DNA of 11,021 nucleotides from Lachnospiraceae bacterium. Lineage in GTDB: Bacteria > Bacillota > Clostridia > Lachnospirales > Lachnospiraceae. The DNA is taken from the NCBI GenBank assembly GCA_024691065.1, contig JAILOA010000032.1, forward strand, positions 1 to 11,021. The letters are read 5' to 3'. Position numbers and translations under genes: made by a program. The notes under the pieces are model-generated. The model was not told the DNA's origin and ran no database searches. It saw only the letters and a program-made list of their open reading frames with translations. Shown piece after piece: positions 1 through 6,489 of the stretch (within the stretch, counting starts at the first letter, position 1; every line of letters starts with the position of its first letter).

Positions 1-1
1 T

Positions 2-589
2 TATGCTCATGTTACAACAACTACTACTCATAAGACTCTTAGAGGTCCTAGAGGCGGTCTTATTCTTTCAAGTGAAGAATTTGCTTTGGAGCATAAGTTA
101 AATAAGGCTCTCTTCCCTGGAATTCAGGGTGGTCCTTTGATGCATGTTATTGCTGCTAAGGCTGTTTGCTTTAAGGAAGCTCTTTCTCCTGCATTTAAGG
201 AGTATGGAAAGGGCATTATAGACAATGCTCAGGCTCTTGCAAACGGACTTATGAACAGAGGTATAGATATAGTTTCAGGTGGTACTGATAATCACCTTAT
301 GCTTGTGGATCTTGCCAAGAAGGGTCTTACAGGTAAGAAGGTTGAGGCTGATTTGGACGCGGTTCATATTACAGCTAATAAGAATACAATTCCAAATGAT
401 CCACAGTCACCATTCGTAACAAGTGGTATCCGTCTTGGAACTGCTGCAGTTACAACAAGAGGATTTAAGACTGATGATCTTGATCAGGTTGCCGAGGCAA
501 TTGCTCTTATCATCAATGATCCTGATGCTAATAAGGATAAGGCTTATGAGATTGTTAAGTCTCTTACCGACAAATATCCTTTATATTAA
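2..589 (+). CDS. glyA: Serine hydroxymethyltransferase, C-terminal part (5' end outside window)
   Basis: The reading frame is open from base 2 and ends at TAA 587-589, giving 195 residues, a little under half of the roughly 410-residue family length. The first visible residues read TTTTTHKTLRGPRGG, the PLP-lysine signature; the Schiff-base lysine is the codon at 32-34. Further family blocks follow: ALFPGIQGGP, then a histidine-rich DNHLMLVD stretch, NTIPNDPQSPFVTSGIRLGT near residues 119-138, and an acidic C-terminal helix. The enzyme is cytosolic and interconverts serine and glycine while charging tetrahydrofolate with a one-carbon unit. An internal TTG at 86 could be mistaken for a start, but the conserved frame continues upstream of it. 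A hairpin terminator follows, so this gene appears to end its own transcript. Confidence 0.97.
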   Translation, partial: YAHVTTTTTHKTLRGPRGGLILSSEEFALEHKLNKALFPGIQGGPLMHVIAAKAVCFKEALSPAFKEYGKGIIDNAQALANGLMNRGIDIVSGGTDNHLMLVDLAKKGLTGKKVEADLDAVHITANKNTIPNDPQSPFVTSGIRLGTAAVTTRGFKTDDLDQVAEAIALIINDPDANKDKAYEIVKSLTDKYPLY

Positions 590-623
590 TAATTGATATT
601 TATATTTACAATTATGGAATCTT

Positions 624-660
624 TAACCGGTGGTGTCTTCATAGCACCGCCGGTTATTTG
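624..660 (+). terminator. Intrinsic terminator after glyA
   Basis: The left arm 624-635 (TAACCGGTGGTG) pairs with the right arm 645-656 (CACCGCCGGTTA) over 12 positions with one G-U pair and a 9-base loop. A T-rich but interrupted tail (TTTGGTT) follows. The stem is GC-rich in an AT-rich surrounding and lies about 35 bases after the glyA stop, which is where a terminator is expected. The imperfect U tract is the only weakness. Confidence 0.75.
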
Positions 661-689
661 GTTAAAGCATAAAATAAAAAATGAATTTT

Positions 690-733
690 TACCGCACCGT
701 AAAATACGTAAACTATGTTTTTATCGTGTGGTA
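690..733. repeat. Imperfect inverted repeat overlapping the topB -10
   Basis: TACCGCACCGTAAAA (690-704) and TTTTATCGTGTGGTA (719-733) are inverted copies matching at 12 of 15 positions, separated by 14 bases. The right half runs into the -10 box. Lying across the promoter rather than downstream of it, it would act as DNA, for example as a site for a dimeric regulator, rather than as an RNA hairpin. No matching regulator is recognised. Confidence 0.4.
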
Positions 734-737
734 TAAT
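709..737 (+). promoter_or_regulatory. Extended -10 promoter for topB
   Basis: TGGTATAAT at 729-737 is a perfect extended -10 (TGnTATAAT). No good TTGACA-like -35 is seen at the normal spacing (709-714 reads TAAACT), which fits an extended -10 promoter. It lies about 75 bases before the topB start and after the glyA terminator. The transcript would begin near 744 and carry an AT-rich leader of about 65 bases with a ribosome binding site AAGGAAG at 801-807. Confidence 0.6.
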
Positions 738-811
738 TAAAAAGTTGCCGTACTATAGTTGCAATTTAATGATTTTTTGAAATTTAAGTAGTTAAGAATT
801 AAGGAAGTTAT

Positions 812-3103
812 ATGGGAAAATACGTTTTTATAGCAGAAAAACCTTCCGTTGCTAAAGAATTTGCAAAGGTATTAGGTGTTAACGGAAATGCCGGAGCAGG
901 ATTTATGGAATCCGATAAATACATCGTAACCTGGTGTGTGGGACATCTTGTTACAATGAGTTATCCGGATGCTTATGATCCAAAGCTTAAAAAATGGGAC
1001 TTAGAGACCATTCCATTTTTACCGAAGAAATTTAAATACGAGGTAATCGATGGAGTAAAAAAACAATTTAATATAGTGAAAAATATCCTGACAGGAAAGG
1101 ATATAGAAAGAATTTATGTTTGTACCGACTCCGGAAGAGAAGGAGAATACATTTATCGATTGGTAGATATGGTTGCAAAGGTGCCTGATACCATTGATAA
1201 AAGGCGTGTTTGGATTGATTCACAGACGGAGGAGGAAATTAAAAGAGGAATTAAGGAAGCAAAGCCTTTGGCGGAGTATAACAGTCTTTCGGACGCTGCC
1301 TATCTAAGGGCAAAGGAAGATTATTTGATGGGAATTAATTTTTCCAGGGCGCTTACGCTCCGCTATGGCTATAAGATAAAAAATGAATTAAGAGCCGATA
1401 AAAATGTAGTGATTTCGTGCGGACGTGTTATGACCTGTGTACTTGGTATGGTCGTAAGGCGCGAGAGGGAAATAAGAGACTTTGTAAAGACTCCTTTTTA
1501 TAGGGTTTTTGCGAATCTTGAATATATGGGACAGAGTATAACAGGTGAATTTAAGGCTGTTAAGGGCTCAATTTACGAGAATTCACCATTGCTTTATAAA
1601 GAAAACGGTTTTAAGAAAAAAGAGGATGCAGAGAAGCTTATCGAGTATTTGGAGGATTTCTTTAAGGAGAATGAGAGAGTAGCAATTGTTGAAAAGTGCG
1701 AGAAGAAGACGGAGAAGAAGAATCCGCCGATGCTTTTTAACCTGGCTGAGGCTCAAAATGTATGCTCAAAGCTTTTTAAAATCAGTCCGGACGAAACATT
1801 AAATATCATTCAAAATTTATATGAAAGCAAGCTTGTTACCTACCCGAGAACCGATGCAAGAGTCTTATCCACAGCGGTTTGTAAGGAGATTCATAAGAAT
1901 CTTAAAGGGCTTCTGGCTTATGATAAATGTGCAGATGTAGCCCGGAAGGTTTTGGATGGTGATGCTTATAAAAATATAGCGAAGACCAGGTATTGTGATG
2001 ATAAAAAAATCACCGACCACTATGCTATTATACCGACAGGTCAGGGATTAAATAATCTGGGAAGATTAAGTGCACTTCATCAGAAGGTATATGAGGTTAT
2101 AGTAAGAAGATTTTTATGTATTTTCTTCCCGGCTGCCGAGTATAAGAAGATTTCACTCGATTCAAAGATTTCAACGGAGCATTTCTTTTCAAGTTTTAAG
2201 GTGCTCGTAAATGAAGGATATATGGCCTATCAGGAGGCATCTTTTGCTAAGAAGAACAGAAATAAAGATGATTCTATAACTTTAGGTTCCGGTAAAGATA
2301 ATGGGGATTCAAAAGTTACGGAAGGCGTTGATGTCGGAAATACAGGTAGTGCAGGAAATACCAATGGTGCAGGCAATACCGGTGGTGCAGGAAATATAGG
2401 TAGTGCAGGCAATACCGGTGGTGCAGGAAATATAGGTAGTTCAGGCAATACCGGTGGTACAGGAAATAACGGTGGTGCAGGAAATACCGGTGGTGCAGGC
2501 AATGCAGGCAATGCTGATTTAAAAGGCTCCGGTGATAATTCAGATGAAGGTGACGGCGACGTAACGACGAGCGAGGCATTTATAGAGCAGTTATCAAAGC
2601 TTAAGAAGGGCGCAAAGCTTGATTGTAAGGACTTTGAGATAAAAGAAGGCGAGACCAGTCCGCCTAAGAGGTATAATTCGGGTTCTCTTATTCTTGCAAT
2701 GGAAAATGCAGGACAACTTATAGAGGATGAAGAGCTGAGAGCTGAAATTAAGTCGAGCGGAATCGGTACATCAGCGACCAGAGCGGAAATCTTAAGTAAG
2801 CTTGTTAAGATAAAATATCTGAGTCTCAATAAAAAGACTCAGATTATAACATGTACAACGCTTGGTGAGATGGTTTATGAGGTTACTTATTATTCCATCA
2901 GACCGCTGCTTGATCCTAAGCTTACGGCAAGTTGGGAAAAGGGACTTACCATGGTTGCAAATCAGGAAATTTCAGAGAATGATTATATGGTGAAGCTTGA
3001 GGATTATGTCAGCCGAAGAGTTAATTATGTGAAGCATTATCCGAATATGAAGGAAATAAATGAATCTTTTAAGAAGATACCGAGAGGGTCATCGAAGAAA
3101 TAG
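812..3103 (+). CDS. topB: DNA topoisomerase III-like type IA topoisomerase with Gly/Asn repeat insert
   Basis: The 763-residue protein starts at ATG 812 behind AAGGAAG. A TOPRIM domain occupies about residues 1-150: EKPSVAKEFAKVLG supplies the acidic residue E9, and CTDSGREGE (104-112) is the metal-binding motif. The catalytic tyrosine is Y344 in VTYPRTDARVLS, which forms the 5'-phosphotyrosine link during single-strand passage. Late blocks RYNSGSLILAMENAG, SSGIGTSATRAEI and LTASWEKGL are all present. No C-terminal zinc fingers are seen. The usual GRVQTPTL block reads GRVMTCVLG (204-212), with M207 and C209 replacing the common Q and P, so this is a divergent subgroup. About 100 residues of low-complexity linker (roughly 490-590) with a GNTGGA array are inserted before the RYNSGSLI block. 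It is monocistronic by appearance. The fold is certain; the name topB rather than another type IA paralogue is inferred. Confidence 0.93.
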   Translation: MGKYVFIAEKPSVAKEFAKVLGVNGNAGAGFMESDKYIVTWCVGHLVTMSYPDAYDPKLKKWDLETIPFLPKKFKYEVIDGVKKQFNIVKNILTGKDIERIYVCTDSGREGEYIYRLVDMVAKVPDTIDKRRVWIDSQTEEEIKRGIKEAKPLAEYNSLSDAAYLRAKEDYLMGINFSRALTLRYGYKIKNELRADKNVVISCGRVMTCVLGMVVRREREIRDFVKTPFYRVFANLEYMGQSITGEFKAVKGSIYENSPLLYKENGFKKKEDAEKLIEYLEDFFKENERVAIVEKCEKKTEKKNPPMLFNLAEAQNVCSKLFKISPDETLNIIQNLYESKLVTYPRTDARVLSTAVCKEIHKNLKGLLAYDKCADVARKVLDGDAYKNIAKTRYCDDKKITDHYAIIPTGQGLNNLGRLSALHQKVYEVIVRRFLCIFFPAAEYKKISLDSKISTEHFFSSFKVLVNEGYMAYQEASFAKKNRNKDDSITLGSGKDNGDSKVTEGVDVGNTGSAGNTNGAGNTGGAGNIGSAGNTGGAGNIGSSGNTGGTGNNGGAGNTGGAGNAGNADLKGSGDNSDEGDGDVTTSEAFIEQLSKLKKGAKLDCKDFEIKEGETSPPKRYNSGSLILAMENAGQLIEDEELRAEIKSSGIGTSATRAEILSKLVKIKYLSLNKKTQIITCTTLGEMVYEVTYYSIRPLLDPKLTASWEKGLTMVANQEISENDYMVKLEDYVSRRVNYVKHYPNMKEINESFKKIPRGSSKK
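2336..2515 (+). repeat. 18-bp tandem array inside topB (GNxxxx hexapeptide)
   Basis: Nine 18-bp units at 2336-2497 encode GN-x-x-x-x hexapeptides such as GNTGSA, GNTGGA, GNIGSA and GNTGGT. Two 9-bp GNA remnants end at 2515. Units differ mainly at the third and sixth codon and partly alternate GNTGGA with GNIGSA, suggesting that pairs of units were duplicated together. The period is a multiple of three, so copy changes keep the frame. The encoded stretch is glycine/asparagine rich and should be a flexible loop. Confidence 0.92.
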
Positions 3104-3125
3104 AATTTCCTGTTTTGTTATACCG

Positions 3126-3153
3126 TTGATATATAAGGTATTAAAGATATAAA
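3126..3153 (+). promoter_or_regulatory. Possible promoter upstream of the beta-helix gene
   Basis: TTGATA (3126-3131) and TATAAA (3148-3153) stand 16 bases apart in the 126-base gap between topB and the next gene. No convincing terminator separates the genes; only a 5-bp ATACC/GGTAT hairpin lies between 3121 and 3140. The gap is extremely AT-rich, so a chance match is likely enough that this remains tentative. Confidence 0.3.
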
Positions 3154-3229
3154 TAATTATAATAAATCTGATAATTGAAATAATTATATAAATTTAAATG
3201 TATTTAATAAAAATTGGAGGAAACTTAAA

Positions 3230-3898
3230 ATGTATGACGAGTTAAAAAATAAAAATCTATTTAATTTGGATGAGACTATTGCCTCTTCGCTTATTGACAG
3301 TAAGGACTATCCATGGGAGGTGCTTCCTGAGATAGCCGAATACATTTTATTTCTCGGTCAAAAGCTTGATCCCGAGGAGTATGAAAAGAGAGGCGAAAAT
3401 ATCTGGATTGCAAAATCGGCAACTATCGCAGATTTTGCGACAATTAGCGGTCCTTGCATAATCGGTAAGAAGACTGAGGTTCGTCCGGGTGCATTTATCA
3501 GAGGAAATGCAATTGTCGGTGAAAATTGTGTCGTTGGTAATTCCACAGAGTTAAAGAATGTTATATTATTCAATAATGTGCAGGTTCCGCATTATAATTA
3601 TGTCGGTGATTCAATTCTCGGATTTAAGTCACATATGGGAGCCGGAAGTATAACCAGCAATGTTAAATCCGATAAGACTCTTGTAAATATTTATTATAAG
3701 GGTGAGAGGGTTCATACCGGTCTTAAGAAAATGGGTGCAATTCTCGGAAACTATGTTGAAGTTGGATGCAACAGTGTACTTAATCCCGGAACAGTTATAG
3801 GAAGCAATACCAATATTTATCCGCTTTCAAGTGTGAGAGGTTTTATTCCGAAGGGCGTTATATTTAAGTCAAGAGACAATGTGGTGGCTAAGAATTAA
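3230..3898 (+). CDS. GlmU-like left-handed beta-helix (hexapeptide) protein, acyltransferase type
   Basis: The 222-residue protein starts at ATG 3230, nine bases after a clear GGAGG (3216-3220). Residues about 58-205 form hexapeptide-repeat coils of the left-handed beta-helix kind: IWIAKSATIADFATISG, then CIIGKKTEVRPGAFIRGNAIVG, GNSTELKNV, GAGSITSNV and VGCNSVLNPGTVIG. The order closely follows the C-terminal acetyltransferase half of GlmU. H121 in VPHYNYVGDSILG sits where GlmU has its catalytic histidine in the GHLTYLGD block. The N-terminal uridylyltransferase half is absent; instead there is a short helical leader (1-55). GlmU acetylates glucosamine-1-phosphate for cell-wall UDP-GlcNAc synthesis. 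Here the substrate is unknown, and sugar O- or N-acylation is only inferred. Similar stand-alone proteins are often labelled 'UDP-N-acetylglucosamine pyrophosphorylase-related', which overstates what is present. Confidence 0.88.
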   Translation: MYDELKNKNLFNLDETIASSLIDSKDYPWEVLPEIAEYILFLGQKLDPEEYEKRGENIWIAKSATIADFATISGPCIIGKKTEVRPGAFIRGNAIVGENCVVGNSTELKNVILFNNVQVPHYNYVGDSILGFKSHMGAGSITSNVKSDKTLVNIYYKGERVHTGLKKMGAILGNYVEVGCNSVLNPGTVIGSNTNIYPLSSVRGFIPKGVIFKSRDNVVAKN

Positions 3899-3947
3899 AT
3901 ACGGCGAATTGGAATATTTATATATTGTTTTATTTACCGATATGATA

Positions 3948-3972
3948 AAAATATAGTAAAAAACTATATTTT
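3948..3972 (+). terminator. AT hairpin, possible weak terminator
   Basis: AAAATATAGT (3948-3957) and ACTATATTTT (3963-3972) form a 10-bp perfect stem around an AAAAA loop. The T run at the end of the right arm could serve as the U tract. Only two of the ten pairs are not A-T, so stability is low. It lies 50 bases after the beta-helix gene and is the best terminator candidate before mutL. Confidence 0.4.
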
Positions 3973-4019
3973 CTAAGGTATGATTATGACTTAAAATCAT
4001 ATATAGTTATGGCAGTACT

Positions 4020-4111
4020 TGAACGAAGTGTAGGTAATCACACATTTTTAATGTGATAGCATTAAGAGGTACATAACACTTACATCAGGATACGAAATGT
4101 CCGTACGTTCA
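4020..4111 (+). other. Candidate structured RNA leader upstream of mutL
   Basis: This part of the 267-base gap before mutL can fold into a three-way junction. TGAACG (4020-4025) pairs with CGTTCA (4106-4111). AAGTGT (4026-4031) pairs with ACACTT (4076-4081) and encloses a hairpin around 4038-4056, where ATCACACATT faces AATGTGAT across TTT. GGATA (4088-4092) pairs with TGTCC (4098-4102) around CGAAA, with one G-U pair. The base composition here is less AT-rich than the neighbouring gaps. An alternative hairpin (4015-4020 with 4026-4031, loop GAACG) would exclude the first two helices. I match it to no known riboswitch or ribozyme. Helices of five or six pairs can arise by chance, so this is a proposal only. 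Confidence 0.3.
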
Positions 4112-4165
4112 TAAGAATAAGCAAAGCGAACTGAATAATGTTTGTTTTAATTAAAAGGATGAGTT

Positions 4166-6469
4166 ATGGCAGATATACATATTCTTAGTAGGGATACTGT
4201 AAACAAGATCGCTGCCGGTGAGGTTATTGAGCGTCCGGTTGCCGTGGTTAAGGAGCTGGTAGAAAACTCAATTGATGCTCACAGCAGTGAGATAACTGTG
4301 GAAATAAAAGAAGGCGGAGAGAAGCTTATACGTGTTACCGATAACGGTGCAGGAATATCCTTTGACAATGTAAAGCTTGCATTTACGCCGCATGCTACAA
4401 GTAAAATTAAAGACATTACCGATTTGGACAGTGTTATGAGTCTCGGGTTCAGGGGTGAGGCCCTTGCAAGTATAGATTCTGTGTCTTATATGGAAATGCT
4501 TAGTAAGACGCGTGATTCTTTTATAGGAACCCGTTATAAGTCCGAAGGCGGACAGAATCAGGAAATAACCGAGGCCGGTTGTCCGGACGGCACTACATTT
4601 ATTGTAAGGGAATTATTTTATAATACTCCGGCAAGAAAAAAGTTTTTGAAACGTCCTCAAACGGAAGCAGGGTATATTGGAGATGTTTTGGAAAAGATTG
4701 CATTGTCCAAGCCGGAGATTGCATTTCGCTTTATCAATCAGAATCAAACGAAGCTTAGTACACCGGGTAACGGTGACTTAAAGGATTGTATTTACAGTAT
4801 CTTTGGAAAGCAGGTATATACAAATCTTTTACCGGTTAGCTGGGAGCAGTATGATATAAAGGTTGGCGGGTATATTGGAAAGCCTTCTATCAACCGTGGT
4901 AACAGAAAATTTATGATTTATTTTATCAACGGTCGTTTTATCCAGAGTAATATCATCGGAAAGGCCATTTTGGATGCGTTTGAGCCATATATAATGCTTC
5001 ATAAATTTCCTTTTACGGTTTTAAATATCGATATTTCTCCTTTAAAAACCGATGTTAATGTTCATCCTCAGAAGCAGGAGGTTAGATTTGATAACGGACA
5101 GGAAATTTACAAGGTTATCTACAATGCCGTAAAGGATGCGATTGAGGGAAAAGAGCTGATTCCGAAGATTTCATTGGATGATGAAGAGGATGTTAAGATA
5201 CAGGATAATAAGGATTATACATTCTATAATGCAAAGACAAATGATAATTTAATTAATAAAGGAAATGTTTCGTCAGCCGGTGCGAGTACATTTTCAACAA
5301 ATGTTACATCAGCCGGTGCGAGTACATTTTCATCTAATGCTCCGTCTGCAAGTACTGCGTCCTTTTGGAAGATTGATGATATGCCTAAGGAGTCCGGAGT
5401 TCATGAGGAAAGCGGTTTTTCAAAGGATGACAAAAATTCAGGAGTTCATGAGGAAAGCAGTTTTTCAAAGGATGACAAAAATTTAGGCGTTAAGACTTAT
5501 GCTGAATTTAAGAGGATGCAGGAAGAAAGAAATGTAGCGGAAGAGTTATTAAGGCAGGAAGAGGAAAACATCTTTGCAGGCACCGAGCAGGAGATTACCG
5601 GCAGTGCCGTGACTTCGGAAGCTTTGCAGGGAATAGCTAAAAATACGGGATTTGCAGGCACCGAGCAGGAGATTACAGAAAGTGCCGGGCTTTATAAGGG
5701 TATACAGGAAGTTTCAGAAGGCCTACATACAAACGAAGAAGATATTCGGGAAAATTCTCAAATATCCATGACAGCCGGTTCTGTAAGCTTTGCTAATTAC
5801 GGCCTTAAGAAGGATGAGGAGCCAAAAGAAAAAGCTAAGCAACTTAAGCTTTCTGATGTAGATGAGGGCTTTATGACCGAAAAGGCCATAAAGGAATGTA
5901 AAATAATCGGGCAGGTATTTTTAACCTATTGGATAATGGAATATGACGGTGTTATGTATATGATTGACCAGCATGCTGCCCATGAAAAGGTAAATTACGA
6001 AAGATTTATGAAAAAAATCCTGAATAATGATGTTACAACTCAGGAGTTAAATCCACCGATAATCATTACTTTAAGCCTTGCCGAGCAGAATGTTTTGAAT
6101 GAGCATATGGAGGAATTTGAAAGAATGGGATTTCAAATTTCCGAATTTGGTGGAAATGATTATCAAATTAACGGTGTTCCTGACAACATACCGGCCATTT
6201 CCAAGGAAGAGTTATTTAAGGAAATGATAGATTCACTTTTAAGTGAGTCCGGTAATATTTCTTCAAAGGATTTTATGATGAAGGTTGCAAGTATGTCTTG
6301 TAAGGCAGCCGTTAAAGGTAATAATACTTTGGATGTTTTGGAGGTTGAGAAACTATTAAAGGAACTTCTCACTCTGGAAAATCCATATAATTGTCCTCAT
6401 GGCAGACCGACTATGATAAGCTTTAGCAAAACTGATTTAGATAGAAAATTCAAGAGAATTGTAAATTAA
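4166..6469 (+). CDS. mutL: DNA mismatch repair protein MutL (endonuclease type)
   Basis: The 767-residue protein starts at ATG 4166, six bases after AAGGA. The N-terminal GHKL ATPase has its three motifs: AGEVIERPVAVVKELVENS with catalytic E30 and Mg-binding N34, DNGAGI (59-64), and GFRGEAL (94-100). The C-terminal dimerisation and nicking domain has DQHAAHEKVNYE (601-612), matching the DQHA(X2)E(X4)E endonuclease motif, plus C712 in SCKAAVKGN and CPHGRP (743-748). This nicking type is used in organisms without MutH. MutL links MutS mismatch recognition to strand removal. The protein is longer than many Firmicute MutLs, and the extra length is in the linker (about 345-580), which holds three separate two-copy duplications. 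No mutS lies immediately upstream, unlike many Firmicutes. The next gene starts 20 bases on, so co-transcription is likely. Confidence 0.97.
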   Translation: MADIHILSRDTVNKIAAGEVIERPVAVVKELVENSIDAHSSEITVEIKEGGEKLIRVTDNGAGISFDNVKLAFTPHATSKIKDITDLDSVMSLGFRGEALASIDSVSYMEMLSKTRDSFIGTRYKSEGGQNQEITEAGCPDGTTFIVRELFYNTPARKKFLKRPQTEAGYIGDVLEKIALSKPEIAFRFINQNQTKLSTPGNGDLKDCIYSIFGKQVYTNLLPVSWEQYDIKVGGYIGKPSINRGNRKFMIYFINGRFIQSNIIGKAILDAFEPYIMLHKFPFTVLNIDISPLKTDVNVHPQKQEVRFDNGQEIYKVIYNAVKDAIEGKELIPKISLDDEEDVKIQDNKDYTFYNAKTNDNLINKGNVSSAGASTFSTNVTSAGASTFSSNAPSASTASFWKIDDMPKESGVHEESGFSKDDKNSGVHEESSFSKDDKNLGVKTYAEFKRMQEERNVAEELLRQEEENIFAGTEQEITGSAVTSEALQGIAKNTGFAGTEQEITESAGLYKGIQEVSEGLHTNEEDIRENSQISMTAGSVSFANYGLKKDEEPKEKAKQLKLSDVDEGFMTEKAIKECKIIGQVFLTYWIMEYDGVMYMIDQHAAHEKVNYERFMKKILNNDVTTQELNPPIIITLSLAEQNVLNEHMEEFERMGFQISEFGGNDYQINGVPDNIPAISKEELFKEMIDSLLSESGNISSKDFMMKVASMSCKAAVKGNNTLDVLEVEKLLKELLTLENPYNCPHGRPTMISFSKTDLDRKFKRIVN
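5263..5334 (+). repeat. 36-bp direct duplication in the mutL linker
   Basis: Copies at 5263-5298 and 5299-5334 both contain TCAGCCGGTGCGAGTACATT followed by TTCA. They encode SAGASTFS twice in the Ser/Thr/Ala-rich linker. Differences are limited to a few bases, so the duplication is fairly recent. The length is a multiple of three. Confidence 0.9.
5393..5482 (+). repeat. 45-bp direct duplication in the mutL linker
   Basis: Copies at 5393-5437 and 5438-5482 encode SGVHEESGFSKDDKN (residues 410-424) and SGVHEESSFSKDDKN (425-439). They differ at only a few bases. The unit is 15 codons, so the frame is kept, and it is charged and hydrophilic as expected for a flexible linker. Confidence 0.92.
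5573..5676 (+). repeat. 78-bp spaced duplication in the mutL linker
   Basis: A 26-base sequence beginning TTTGCAGGCACCGAGCAGGA occurs at 5573-5598 and again at 5651-5676, encoding FAGTEQEIT from residues 470 and 496. The start-to-start distance is 78 bases (26 codons). The remainder of each unit is only weakly alike (GSA/ESA then diverging), so this looks like an older, decayed duplication. Confidence 0.8.
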
Positions 6470-6489
6470 AATTTTATGAGGTTATATTT

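Noticed and set aside
2230..2829. 199-residue antisense reading frame through topB (and a second one at 2316-2579)
   Set aside because: The Pro/Leu/Phe and His/Tyr/Leu repeats are just the complement of the Gly/Asn array. A repeat with no stop in one frame stays open in others; there is no ribosome binding site, and the + strand protein has clear catalytic motifs.
4009..4056. 15-codon ORF MAVLERSVGNHTFLM as a real gene
   Set aside because: There is no Shine-Dalgarno sequence before ATG 4009 and no regulatory codon run. It is mentioned only as a possible leader peptide in the finding on the mutL leader.
4075..4110. Hammerhead-type ribozyme core on the minus strand (CTGATG at 4083-4088) or plus strand (CGAAA)
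   Set aside because: The core reads CTGATGT rather than CTGATGA, and no GAAA box follows at the right place with matching stems.
5265..5486. 73-residue + strand frame inside mutL with repeated MFRQPVRVHF / EFMRKAVFQRMTKI
   Set aside because: It is a shifted-frame reading of the 36- and 45-bp linker duplications in mutL.
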